Shown here in pieces: positions 14,141 through 20,451 of a DNA stretch of 21,753 nucleotides. The notes below the pieces were generated by a model, which was given only the letters and a program-made list of their open reading frames with translations, was not told where the DNA came from and did not search any database. The stretch is from contig JAXJSP010000018.1 of NCBI GenBank assembly GCA_036310005.1, forward strand, positions 1 through 21,753, given 5' to 3'. How positions within the stretch are numbered: the first letter of the stretch is position 1; each line of letters starts with the position of its first letter. Origin of the DNA: JAXJSP01 sp036310005. GTDB taxonomy: Bacteria; Bacillota; Clostridia; Oscillospirales; Acutalibacteraceae. The translations under genes and the position numbers were made by a program.

Positions 14141-14530
14141 TTAGCCTATTGATACAAGAGCTGAACCGGAATCAACGGAATCACCTTTATTTACAAATAC
14201 TCCGGTAATTGTTCCGTCTCTGTCAGCTTTGATTTCGTTTTCCATTTTCATTGCTTCAAGTACTACAAGAGTGTCACCGTTTTTAACCTGTGCGCCGGCG
14301 CTGACTTTAACATCTAAAATTGTACCAGGCATTGGTGATTCAACCTTGAAACCATCAGCATTTGCCGGTGCTGCTGCAGGAGCAGGCGCAGCCTCAGGTG
14401 CCGGTGCTGCAGCTGGTGCGGCAGCCGGAGCCGGAGCAGCAGATACAGGTGCAGATGTAGATGTAGCACCCATTTCTTCAACAGTAACATCATATTTTTT
14501 TCCGTTTACAGTAATTTTAAGCTGTTTCAT
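14141..14530 (-). CDS. Biotin carboxyl carrier protein (transcarboxylase 1.3S-like)
   Basis: The 129-residue carrier has a short N-terminal segment (KQLKITVNGKKYDVTVEE), a flexible Ala/Pro linker (about 28-57), and a C-terminal biotinyl domain (60-129) with the EAMKMEN motif, biotin on Lys95. Size is close to the 1.3S subunit of Propionibacterium transcarboxylase. The ATG at 14530 is used because AAAGGGGA precedes it; the longer frame to 14620 overlaps the upstream gene and lacks a site. The linker DNA is locally GC-rich and repetitive. It lies between the 12S-like and 5S-like genes and would shuttle carboxyl groups between them. Confidence 0.94.
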   Translation of the reverse strand: MKQLKITVNGKKYDVTVEEMGATSTSAPVSAAPAPAAAPAAAPAPEAAPAPAAAPANADGFKVESPMPGTILDVKVSAGAQVKNGDTLVVLEAMKMENEIKADRDGTITGVFVNKGDSVDSGSALVSIG

Positions 14531-14549
14531 TTTTAAAAAATCCCCTTTA

Positions 14550-15833
14550 TTAGAATGATTGCACGGTGTGCTTTTTATCAAGAGTTGATACTCTCTTATC
14601 TGCCAAAATATCGATTGCATTGTTTACGCAGTCAACTACTTCATCATAACCCAGAACATCGTCTATAAATCCGTCTTTTGCCGCTGTAAGTGCAGATGCA
14701 TCATATTCTTCTGTTGCCGCATCAAGTCCGTCTGCAAGTACTTTATCCTTATTTACAATAATCGCTGCTGTGTCAGGGCTCATCGCTGCAACTTGTGCAT
14801 CATTTAAAGCAAATGTCATATCGGCATTACCTGCAAATGCTAAATATGATACACCAAAGCATTTTCCGTTTATTACAGTAACCTTTACGGTTGTGGCTTC
14901 TGCGTAAATTTTAGTAAGCGCTGACAATGATTTCACCATTCCGTTAAATTCACTGTCTGCGGTATTATCAAAACCGTCTACATCTACAAAAGTAATTACC
15001 GGAATTGAAAAAGCATCACAAATACCGACAAGTGAAATAATTTTTTTGCAGTCATTATCAGTAACAGTTCCCTTTGCTTTAACAATACCGACTGAACTTC
15101 CGTTTAATTTAGCAAGTGCAGTTACGCAATCGGTACCAAAACCTTTTCTGAGTTCAACTACGCTATCGGCATCTGCTAATGAAGAAATCACATCATTAGT
15201 AAATTCAACACCCGATTTTACACCTTCTGTTACAATTCCGGAGCAAAGGTTATTTGCCGGTAAAAGTGTAATCAAATCTCTTGCTTTTGTTATTGCATCG
15301 TCATCGCTGTCTGCGAGCAAATGTGCGGTACCGTTATTAACAGCATTATAGGTTGTGCCGACTTTCTTATCGGTTAATGAAGGTGCGTTTACAAAAAGTT
15401 CTGCATCTTCAGTCATAATGACAATATCATTATTCAAAGCCCAAACAGCGGCAGATGCAGCGCAAGTGCCTGCTACAACAGCAATTTGCGGAACAACTCC
15501 CGACAGTCTGTTTGCATAACTAATTAAATCTGAGTATCCGCAAAGTGCGCCCAATCCCTCGCTTACCTTTCCTCCGAGTGAGTCATAAACACCGATAATC
15601 GGACAACCGGTGCTTTCAGCCAAAGCATATAAATGTGTTATTTTTTTTGCTTGTGCTTTGGTCATAGCAGCATCGTCCTGTTCGCTGTTTTGAGAAAAAG
15701 CATAGCACTGAACACCATAAATTTTTCCCACTGCGGTAATTACAGAATTGGTTGCTTTTGAATCAAGTTCAGTATAAATTCCATTATCAAAAAGCTTTGA
15801 TAATCTTTGCGCAGCTTTTGATTCAGTTCCCAT
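14550..15833 (-). CDS. Diverged carboxyltransferase, 12S / MmdA-like (PF01039 fold)
   Basis: The 427-residue protein is a two-lobed crotonase-fold carboxyltransferase, starting with KAAQRLSKLFDNGIYTELD as in propionyl/methylmalonyl-CoA carboxyltransferases. The usual GGARxQEG is replaced by SLGGKVSEGLGALCGY (84-99), the first oxyanion motif GPCAGGA by GTCAASA, and the second-lobe GGAY by FGVSYLAF. It is about 85 residues shorter than usual (about 510). Position before carrier and 5S-like genes argues for the acyl-CoA half of a transcarboxylase or decarboxylase, but the altered motifs leave the acyl substrate open. GGAGG lies 7 nt before the ATG. It is first of the operon, with a consensus promoter and a 20-bp leader palindrome. 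Confidence 0.8.
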   Translation of the reverse strand: MGTESKAAQRLSKLFDNGIYTELDSKATNSVITAVGKIYGVQCYAFSQNSEQDDAAMTKAQAKKITHLYALAESTGCPIIGVYDSLGGKVSEGLGALCGYSDLISYANRLSGVVPQIAVVAGTCAASAAVWALNNDIVIMTEDAELFVNAPSLTDKKVGTTYNAVNNGTAHLLADSDDDAITKARDLITLLPANNLCSGIVTEGVKSGVEFTNDVISSLADADSVVELRKGFGTDCVTALAKLNGSSVGIVKAKGTVTDNDCKKIISLVGICDAFSIPVITFVDVDGFDNTADSEFNGMVKSLSALTKIYAEATTVKVTVINGKCFGVSYLAFAGNADMTFALNDAQVAAMSPDTAAIIVNKDKVLADGLDAATEEYDASALTAAKDGFIDDVLGYDEVVDCVNNAIDILADKRVSTLDKKHTVQSF

Positions 15834-15855
15834 TTAAAATCCTCCGTTCGTAACA

Positions 15856-15875
15856 ACTTGTTATATATAACAAGT
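15856..15875. promoter_or_regulatory. Perfect 20-bp palindrome in the leader of the transcarboxylase-like operon
   Basis: ACTTGTTATATATAACAAGT is fully self-complementary and lies between the predicted start point and the ribosome binding site. A third copy of the TAACAA half-site (15851-15856) adjoins it, so half-sites occur in alternating orientation. It is a likely operator acting as a roadblock, or an RNA hairpin with an 8-bp stem. Confidence 0.65.
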
Positions 15876-15896
15876 CTTCCAATTTTTATCTAATAT

Positions 15897-15925
15897 ATTA
15901 TACATTCTATTCTTAAATAAAACAA
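15897..15925 (-). promoter_or_regulatory. Promoter of the transcarboxylase-like operon
   Basis: On the minus strand TTGTTT (15925-15920) and TATAAT (15902-15897) are 17 nt apart. Transcription would start near 15890, about 55 nt before the ATG, upstream of the palindrome. Confidence 0.75.
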
Positions 15926-15943
15926 GAGAAATATTAAAATAAA

Positions 15944-16681
15944 TTAATATTTTGTTTTATTTGCAAGTGCGATTAGTTTTGCCACCTCATTTTCGTGCAA
16001 ATATCTCCATTTACCTGTCTGCAACATTCCTAATTTAAGATTTCCGTAGGCGACTCGTTTCAAGCGAATGACGGTATAGTTTACGCTTTCGCACATTTTT
16101 CTTATTTCTCTGTTACGACCTTCATACAATACAAAAAGCAAAACTGTCCTGTTATCTTCTTGCTGTATGATTTCAATTTCACACGGTGCAGTTTTTTTAC
16201 CGTCAATAACCACGCCTTTTTTGAGCATTTCGAGTTTATCTTCTTCGACTTTTTCTCTTACGGTTACTCTGTAAGTTTTAGGAATATGAGTTTTCGGGTG
16301 CATCATTGTATTTGAAAAATCTCCGTCGTTTGTCAGCAGCAACAAGCCCTCGCTGTCTTTATCAAGTCTTCCGACAGGATATACTTTTTGCTTTACATCC
16401 TTGATTAAATCGGCAACGCATTTTCTGTTTCTTTCATCAGACATTGTATTGATAAAGCCTCGCGGTTTATAGAGCATCAGATAGACTTTTTCTTCCACTC
16501 TGTTTACTCTTTTTCCCTTTACGGTAACTAAATCTTTATACGGGTCAATCTTATCTCCCAAAACCGCTTTTCTTCCGTTGATTTTTACATTTCCGTTAAT
16601 AATAAGTTCTTCAGATTTTCTTCTCGAAGCAACTTCACATTCCGATAAATATTTTTGTAATCTTATTTTTTCTTTTTTCAT
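15944..16681 (-). CDS. rluB: RNA pseudouridine synthase, RsuA/RluB family
   Basis: The 245-residue protein has an N-terminal S4 RNA-binding domain (about 5-60, IRLQKYLSECEVASRR) and a catalytic domain with YPVGRLDKDSEGLLLLTNDG, catalytic Asp107, and the later YEGRNREIRKM motif. It converts uridine to pseudouridine in 23S rRNA (RluB-like, by operon position after dacF and scpAB as in Bacillus). The ATG at 16681 follows an AGGTG that overlaps the dacF stop; an in-frame TTG at 16717 inside dacF is less likely. It is the last gene of the operon. An AT-only hairpin (15929-15952) overlaps its stop codon and is a poor terminator. Confidence 0.92.
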   Translation of the reverse strand: MKKEKIRLQKYLSECEVASRRKSEELIINGNVKINGRKAVLGDKIDPYKDLVTVKGKRVNRVEEKVYLMLYKPRGFINTMSDERNRKCVADLIKDVKQKVYPVGRLDKDSEGLLLLTNDGDFSNTMMHPKTHIPKTYRVTVREKVEEDKLEMLKKGVVIDGKKTAPCEIEIIQQEDNRTVLLFVLYEGRNREIRKMCESVNYTVIRLKRVAYGNLKLGMLQTGKWRYLHENEVAKLIALANKTKY

Positions 16682-16689
16682 TTTGGCAC

Positions 16690-17793
16690 CTACTGAATAA
16701 GTATTGTTTTTATCCAATCTAAATACGATTTTTTCAAAACATTTTCCTTTATATTATTTGTCGCTGTCAAATTTACTGTTTTTACTGTTTTTGAATTGAT
16801 TTTATAATAAACTTTTCCGACAATCTCGCCTTTTTTAATCGGAGCGATTAATATTGTATCATATTCTATATCGAATGTCACCTTGTCGTCTTTAAACAAC
16901 GACAGATTAATATCCTGACTTTGTGCGTACAGTTTTTCATCGGAATTTATTACATCTAACACAACACTTTGTTTTTCAAACTGTTTTAACTCAACTTTAT
17001 CCAAAGAGTAATTTAATAAATTTTGGTGATCCTGCCAATCGTTCGGATCATTTAAAGTCACACAGACAACACCTTTTTCGCCGCGCTTTGCACATGATAC
17101 CAAACATCTCCCCGATTTTTTGGTAAAACCGGTTTTTATGCCGCAACATTCGTCGTAATAACTTAACAGTTTATTGTGATTTCGAAGCGTTCTGTCATAA
17201 GGCGGATTTCCGTAATTAAGTTTTGCTGTTTTGCTTGAAACCGCTTTAACAAATTCTTCGTTTTTCATAGCATAACACGCAAGTTTTGCCATATCATACG
17301 CAGTTGAATAATGCTCAACATCATCAAGCCCTGAGGGTGTAACAAAATTAGTGTTTGTCATACCTATCTGCTTTGCCTTTTCATTCATTAACTCAACAAA
17401 TTTTTCTTTACTGCCCGATATTGATATGGCGGTAGTGTTTGCCGCGTCGTTGCCCGATGCGAGCATCATACCGTAAAGCAAGTCGTAATAATGAACTCTG
17501 TCCCCCGCCATCAGCCCCATTGATGAACCTTCAACAGTAACCATTTCTTTAGTACATATTATTTCGTCGTTTAAATCTGCATTTTCAAGCAGCAAAACAG
17601 CAGTCATAATTTTTGTAGTAGAAGCCATCGGAGCCTTATCGTAAGCATTTTTACTGCAAATTAATCTGCCTGTATTCAAATCAACTACCGCCATATTTTT
17701 AGCAGAACAACTCGGTTCGTCGTCGGCAATAGTGATAAAACCGAAATTCAAAATAATTATAATCGATAATAAAACAGAAATTGCTTTTTTCAT
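16690..17793 (-). CDS. dacF: D-alanyl-D-alanine carboxypeptidase, DacF/DacB type (peptidase S11)
   Basis: This 367-residue exported penicillin-binding protein trims the terminal D-Ala of peptidoglycan stem peptides. A signal peptide (1-22, ends FITIA) is followed by the serine-peptidase motifs STTK (Ser58-Lys61), SGN (113-115) and KTG (220-222). The region after about 275 is the beta-rich PBP5 C-terminal domain (DIEYDTILIAPIKKGEIVG), and the end has a basic amphipathic helix (LKKSYLDWIKTIL) for membrane attachment. Its place after scpAB and ytfJ suggests a sporulation-related role. Its ribosome binding site lies in a small GNRA-capped hairpin, and a longer stem precedes it. Confidence 0.94.
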   Translation of the reverse strand: MKKAISVLLSIIIILNFGFITIADDEPSCSAKNMAVVDLNTGRLICSKNAYDKAPMASTTKIMTAVLLLENADLNDEIICTKEMVTVEGSSMGLMAGDRVHYYDLLYGMMLASGNDAANTTAISISGSKEKFVELMNEKAKQIGMTNTNFVTPSGLDDVEHYSTAYDMAKLACYAMKNEEFVKAVSSKTAKLNYGNPPYDRTLRNHNKLLSYYDECCGIKTGFTKKSGRCLVSCAKRGEKGVVCVTLNDPNDWQDHQNLLNYSLDKVELKQFEKQSVVLDVINSDEKLYAQSQDINLSLFKDDKVTFDIEYDTILIAPIKKGEIVGKVYYKINSKTVKTVNLTATNNIKENVLKKSYLDWIKTILIQ

Positions 17794-17798
17794 TTAAC

Positions 17799-17812
17799 CG
17801 CCCTTTCGGGCG
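17799..17812 (-). promoter_or_regulatory. GNRA-capped hairpin containing the dacF ribosome binding site
   Basis: In the minus-strand transcript CGCCC-GAAA-GGGCG folds into a 5-bp stem with a GAAA tetraloop; its 3' arm is part of AAAGGGCGG, the only ribosome-binding candidate, 5 nt before the dacF ATG. This may lower dacF translation. Confidence 0.5.
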
Positions 17813-17816
17813 ATAA

Positions 17817-17854
17817 ACAAGCACGCCCACAAAATAATATGCCGGCGTGCTTGT
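17817..17854 (-). terminator. Hairpin between ytfJ and dacF
   Basis: An 11-bp perfect stem (17817-17827 with 17844-17854) with a 16-nt loop lies 10 nt after the ytfJ stop. The following T-tract is short (TTGTTTAT), so it may be a partial terminator or an mRNA 3'-end stabiliser. Confidence 0.55.
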
Positions 17855-17864
17855 ACTATATTAT

Positions 17865-18248
17865 CTATTCCGATTTTTGATTTTCATCCTTTTTAAACAG
17901 GTCAACAATTTTATCAAACATTTCGGGAATTAATGACACAATTTTGTCTGTCGAATCGGGATTTTTTGAAATGTGCATAAGTTTAACATCGGTACCGCTG
18001 ACGCAGATAAATGCAGTCGGAGTAATTGAAACACCGGCACCTGCACCGCCGCCGAACAAATCTTTATCTTTTTTTGTAGGCAAATCGGAACCGCCCGATG
18101 CAAAGCCGAAAGACACCTTTGAAACAGGTATCAAAGTTATATCGTGCGGCAAAGATATCGGATTTCCTATGATAGTATCCGCATCAACCATTGTTTTGAT
18201 TTTATCCATAGTTGAATCCATAATTCCTTTAATTGCCATATCGCTCAT
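17865..18248 (-). CDS. ytfJ: GerW/YtfJ-family sporulation protein
   Basis: This 127-residue protein has the YtfJ pattern: an N-terminal amphipathic helix (IKGIMDSTMDKIKTMVDADT), the TIIGNPI-x-ITLIPVSKVSFGFASGG core (25-54), a glycine-rich GGGAGAGVSITPTAFI segment (66-81) and a C-terminal helix. In Bacillus subtilis YtfJ (GerW) is needed for proper spore germination in response to L-alanine. It does not show a membrane segment. AAGGAAGGTG precedes the ATG, 32 nt after scpB. It is evidence that the lineage is or was spore-forming; by itself it does not prove that this organism sporulates. Confidence 0.93.
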   Translation of the reverse strand: MSDMAIKGIMDSTMDKIKTMVDADTIIGNPISLPHDITLIPVSKVSFGFASGGSDLPTKKDKDLFGGGAGAGVSITPTAFICVSGTDVKLMHISKNPDSTDKIVSLIPEMFDKIVDLFKKDENQKSE

Positions 18249-18280
18249 TTATAATACACCTTCCTTAAAATATGTACTGT

Positions 18281-18820
18281 CTAATTTTCGTTTTCTTGTT
18301 CTTCGTTATCGTCCTGTTTTTGCGGCAGGGGTGGTAATTGAGAAAGATTTTCAATATCAAAAGTTCTTAAAAACAATTTTGTTGTACCGTAAATCAACGG
18401 TCTTCCCGGCAACTCAAGACGCCCCTTTTCTTCTATTAATCCTCTGTCGACCAAAGAGGACACAACTCCTGAGCAGTCAACTCCTCTTACCTGTTCTATA
18501 AAAGATTTTGTTACGGGTTGATTGTATGCTACAACCGCCAAAACTTCAAAAGCCGCCGATGATAAAGGTGAATTTCTTTGTATTTCAAGCATCTTTCTTA
18601 TGGGTTTTGCATAATCGGGATGTGTAACAAACTGATAGCAATCATCCAGTTTTACGACCGATAAACAACTTCGTATTTTTTTTAAGTCTTCATTTATATT
18701 ATTAACCGCTTTTTCCACATCATCAGAAGAACATTCAATTATTTCACAAATTTTATCTGTTTCAAGAGGTTCTCCGGAGGCGAAAAGTAATGCTTCAACC
18801 GTTTTCTTAATATTATTCAT
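18281..18820 (-). CDS. scpB: Segregation and condensation protein B
   Basis: The 179-residue protein has the tandem winged-helix layout of ScpB: KKTVEALLFASGEPL near the N-terminus, then SSAAFEVLAVVAYNQPVTKS (about 89-108) and VSSLVDRGLIEEKGR (about 121-135). It partners ScpA and SMC in chromosome organisation. The start at 18820 is preferred over an in-frame ATG at 18838 because the AGGAGGG directly downstream of the first ATG is correctly spaced for the second. It overlaps scpA by 8 nt. The acidic tail (DDNEEQENEN) is typical. Confidence 0.94.
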   Translation of the reverse strand: MNNIKKTVEALLFASGEPLETDKICEIIECSSDDVEKAVNNINEDLKKIRSCLSVVKLDDCYQFVTHPDYAKPIRKMLEIQRNSPLSSAAFEVLAVVAYNQPVTKSFIEQVRGVDCSGVVSSLVDRGLIEEKGRLELPGRPLIYGTTKLFLRTFDIENLSQLPPLPQKQDDNEEQENEN

Positions 18821-19535
18821 TGTCTTTTCCCTCCTCAATCATTTTAACCGTCAAGTCATCATTATTATTGCCTTCAACATTAATTCTTCTTGATTTGATT
18901 AATTCGAGCACCGCTAAAAAAGTTGCAACAATTTCCGACCTGTTTTTTGCTGTATAAAACAGTTCCTTGTATTTAACCTTTGCGCCTGTTCTGAGTTTCC
19001 TCAAAACACTTATGACCTTTGATGTTACCGAAGCAACTTTTCTTTCAACAAGCGGTTTGAAAGCATCTGCAGAAACAGGTTTAAATCTTTCTCCCCTGCC
19101 GACTGCAGATATATATGCGCTGACCAGTTCTTGCGTGCTGTGATGTCTGCGATATGTTTTATTAATAATCGCGGGTGATTCCGGCCTTGAAAATCTATCT
19201 ATGCCTGTTGCCGTTTCGGATAGTTTCAAAGCCATTTCTTTGCAGATCTGATATTCAAGCAATTCTCCTACTAACTGATCTTTGAGTTCTTCACCGTCAT
19301 CATATTTAGGTAACAGCATAGATGATTTAATAAGAACAAGTCTTGCAGCCATTTCGATAAATTCGCTTGAAATATCCATATCCATACTTTTCAATGTATT
19401 GATATAGTCCATATACTGCTCAACAAGGTCAAATATATTTATATTACAAATATTAACTTTGTTTTTGGAAATCATTGTTAGAAGTAAATCGAGGGGGCCC
19501 TCGAAATCTTCAAGTTTGTATGACAAACCTTCCAT
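18813..19535 (-). CDS. scpA: Segregation and condensation protein A
   Basis: This 240-residue kleisin has the ScpA N-terminal signature YKLEDFEGPLDLLLTMI (6-22) that binds the SMC neck, then SEFIEMAARLVLIKSSMLLP (57-76), a variable charged middle, and the C-terminal winged helix (SEIVATFLAVLELIKSRRI, about 200-218) that binds the SMC head. It bridges SMC and ScpB. AAAGGAC precedes the ATG. The start is 23 nt after the site-2 protease gene, so it is co-transcribed. Confidence 0.95.
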   Translation of the reverse strand: MEGLSYKLEDFEGPLDLLLTMISKNKVNICNINIFDLVEQYMDYINTLKSMDMDISSEFIEMAARLVLIKSSMLLPKYDDGEELKDQLVGELLEYQICKEMALKLSETATGIDRFSRPESPAIINKTYRRHHSTQELVSAYISAVGRGERFKPVSADAFKPLVERKVASVTSKVISVLRKLRTGAKVKYKELFYTAKNRSEIVATFLAVLELIKSRRINVEGNNNDDLTVKMIEEGKDNE

Positions 19536-19558
19536 TTAATAGTCCTTTACAAATTTTT

Positions 19559-20206
19559 TTAAAATAATATACCGAAAAACAAATTCATTATAAATTCTGT
19601 TGCAACTCTGATTGGTGTACTGAACGCGCCTGTAATCATTAAAAACAAAACAGCGTAATAAATAAATCTTTCATAACGCATCATTTTATAATAAAGTCTA
19701 TCGGGTAAGATAGCGAACAAGACCCTTGAACCGTCAAGCGGCGGAATCGGGATAAGATTAAACACCGCTAAACTGATGCTGATTCGCGCAGCAAATAAAA
19801 AGAAATAATAAACATACAAAATAAAGGTACTGTACTGAAAAATCAAAGTCAGTCTTGCTAATGCGAGCATAATAAATCCCGATATTATATTGGCAAGCGG
19901 GCCTGCAATACCGACTAAAGCCATATCTAATTTCGGATTTTTAAAATTATTCTGATTAACAGGTACGGGTTTTGCCCATCCGAAACCGAACAATATAATA
20001 GCAGCTGCGCCGAACCAGTCAATATGGCTGACAGGATTAAAAGTTAATCTTCCCTGCCATTTTGCAGTATCATCCCCACACAAATGAGCGACAAAAGCAT
20101 GTGCGAGTTCATGCACGGGTAAAATACAAAAAATAATGAATAATGACGACAGTATTGAAATTACTACATTAACAAAAGAACCGCCGCGAATTAAATCTAA
20201 AAGCAA
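19559..20206 (-). CDS. Site-2 protease family (M50) membrane metallopeptidase
   Basis: The 215-residue integral membrane protein carries the zinc motif HELAH (32-36) in the first conserved helix and NLIPIPPLDGSRV (150-162) with the third ligand Asp158, plus four or five hydrophobic helices. It lacks a PDZ domain, so it belongs to the compact M50B group rather than RseP. The start is reassigned to TTG at 20206, which follows GGAGGA by 6 nt; the longer frame to 20266 contains the promoter -10 and cannot be fully transcribed. It is first of the operon leading to scpA. Substrate unknown. Confidence 0.9.
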   Translation of the reverse strand: MLLDLIRGGSFVNVVISILSSLFIIFCILPVHELAHAFVAHLCGDDTAKWQGRLTFNPVSHIDWFGAAAIILFGFGWAKPVPVNQNNFKNPKLDMALVGIAGPLANIISGFIMLALARLTLIFQYSTFILYVYYFFLFAARISISLAVFNLIPIPPLDGSRVLFAILPDRLYYKMMRYERFIYYAVLFLMITGAFSTPIRVATEFIMNLFFGILF

Positions 20207-20245
20207 AATATATCCTCCGAACGTAAATATAAATATATTTTTATA

Positions 20246-20274
20246 ATTATACAACAAATTGCTCAAAAAGGCAA
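20246..20274 (-). promoter_or_regulatory. Promoter of the protease-scpAB-ytfJ-dacF-rluB operon
   Basis: On the minus strand TTGCCT (20274-20269) and TATAAT (20251-20246) are 17 nt apart. The start point would be about 30 nt before the TTG start codon at 20206. Confidence 0.72.
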
Positions 20275-20335
20275 CAAGAGAGTATAATTTAATAAATGTC
20301 AGGTGTTTTAAGCAAATTCGAATTTTATAACAGTA

Positions 20336-20363
20336 TTGAATATATTTAAAACCGTGTTATAAT
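20336..20363 (+). promoter_or_regulatory. Promoter of the BspA-type repeat protein gene
   Basis: TTGAAT (20336-20341) and TATAAT (20358-20363) are 16 bp apart. The leader is about 80 nt and contains a weak hairpin with six T. Confidence 0.72.
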
Positions 20364-20378
20364 GATTATGCAAAGAAG

Positions 20379-20400
20379 CAATATACATATATTGTTTTTT
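20379..20400 (+). promoter_or_regulatory. AT-rich hairpin and T6 in the leader of the repeat protein gene
   Basis: CAATATA-CA-TATATTG (20379-20394) followed by six T resembles a minimal intrinsic terminator just after the predicted transcription start. Its AT-only stem is unstable, so an attenuator role is speculative. Confidence 0.25.
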
Positions 20401-20451
20401 ACGCGCATTAACCATGGCTGATTTTTATTTATAAAACAGGAGGATATAAAA

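Noticed and set aside
14550..15833. Straight annotation as methylmalonyl-CoA decarboxylase alpha (mmdA)
   Set aside because: Key glycine-rich motifs and about 85 residues are missing, and no membrane subunits accompany it.
15858..15873. Canonical Rex operator in the transcarboxylase leader
   Set aside because: Half-sites match but the centre is two bases shorter than the usual Rex site, so I report it only as a palindrome of unknown binder.
20414..20434. Six-codon upstream frame (MADFYL) before the repeat protein
   Set aside because: No ribosome binding site and no amino-acid bias that would suggest attenuation.
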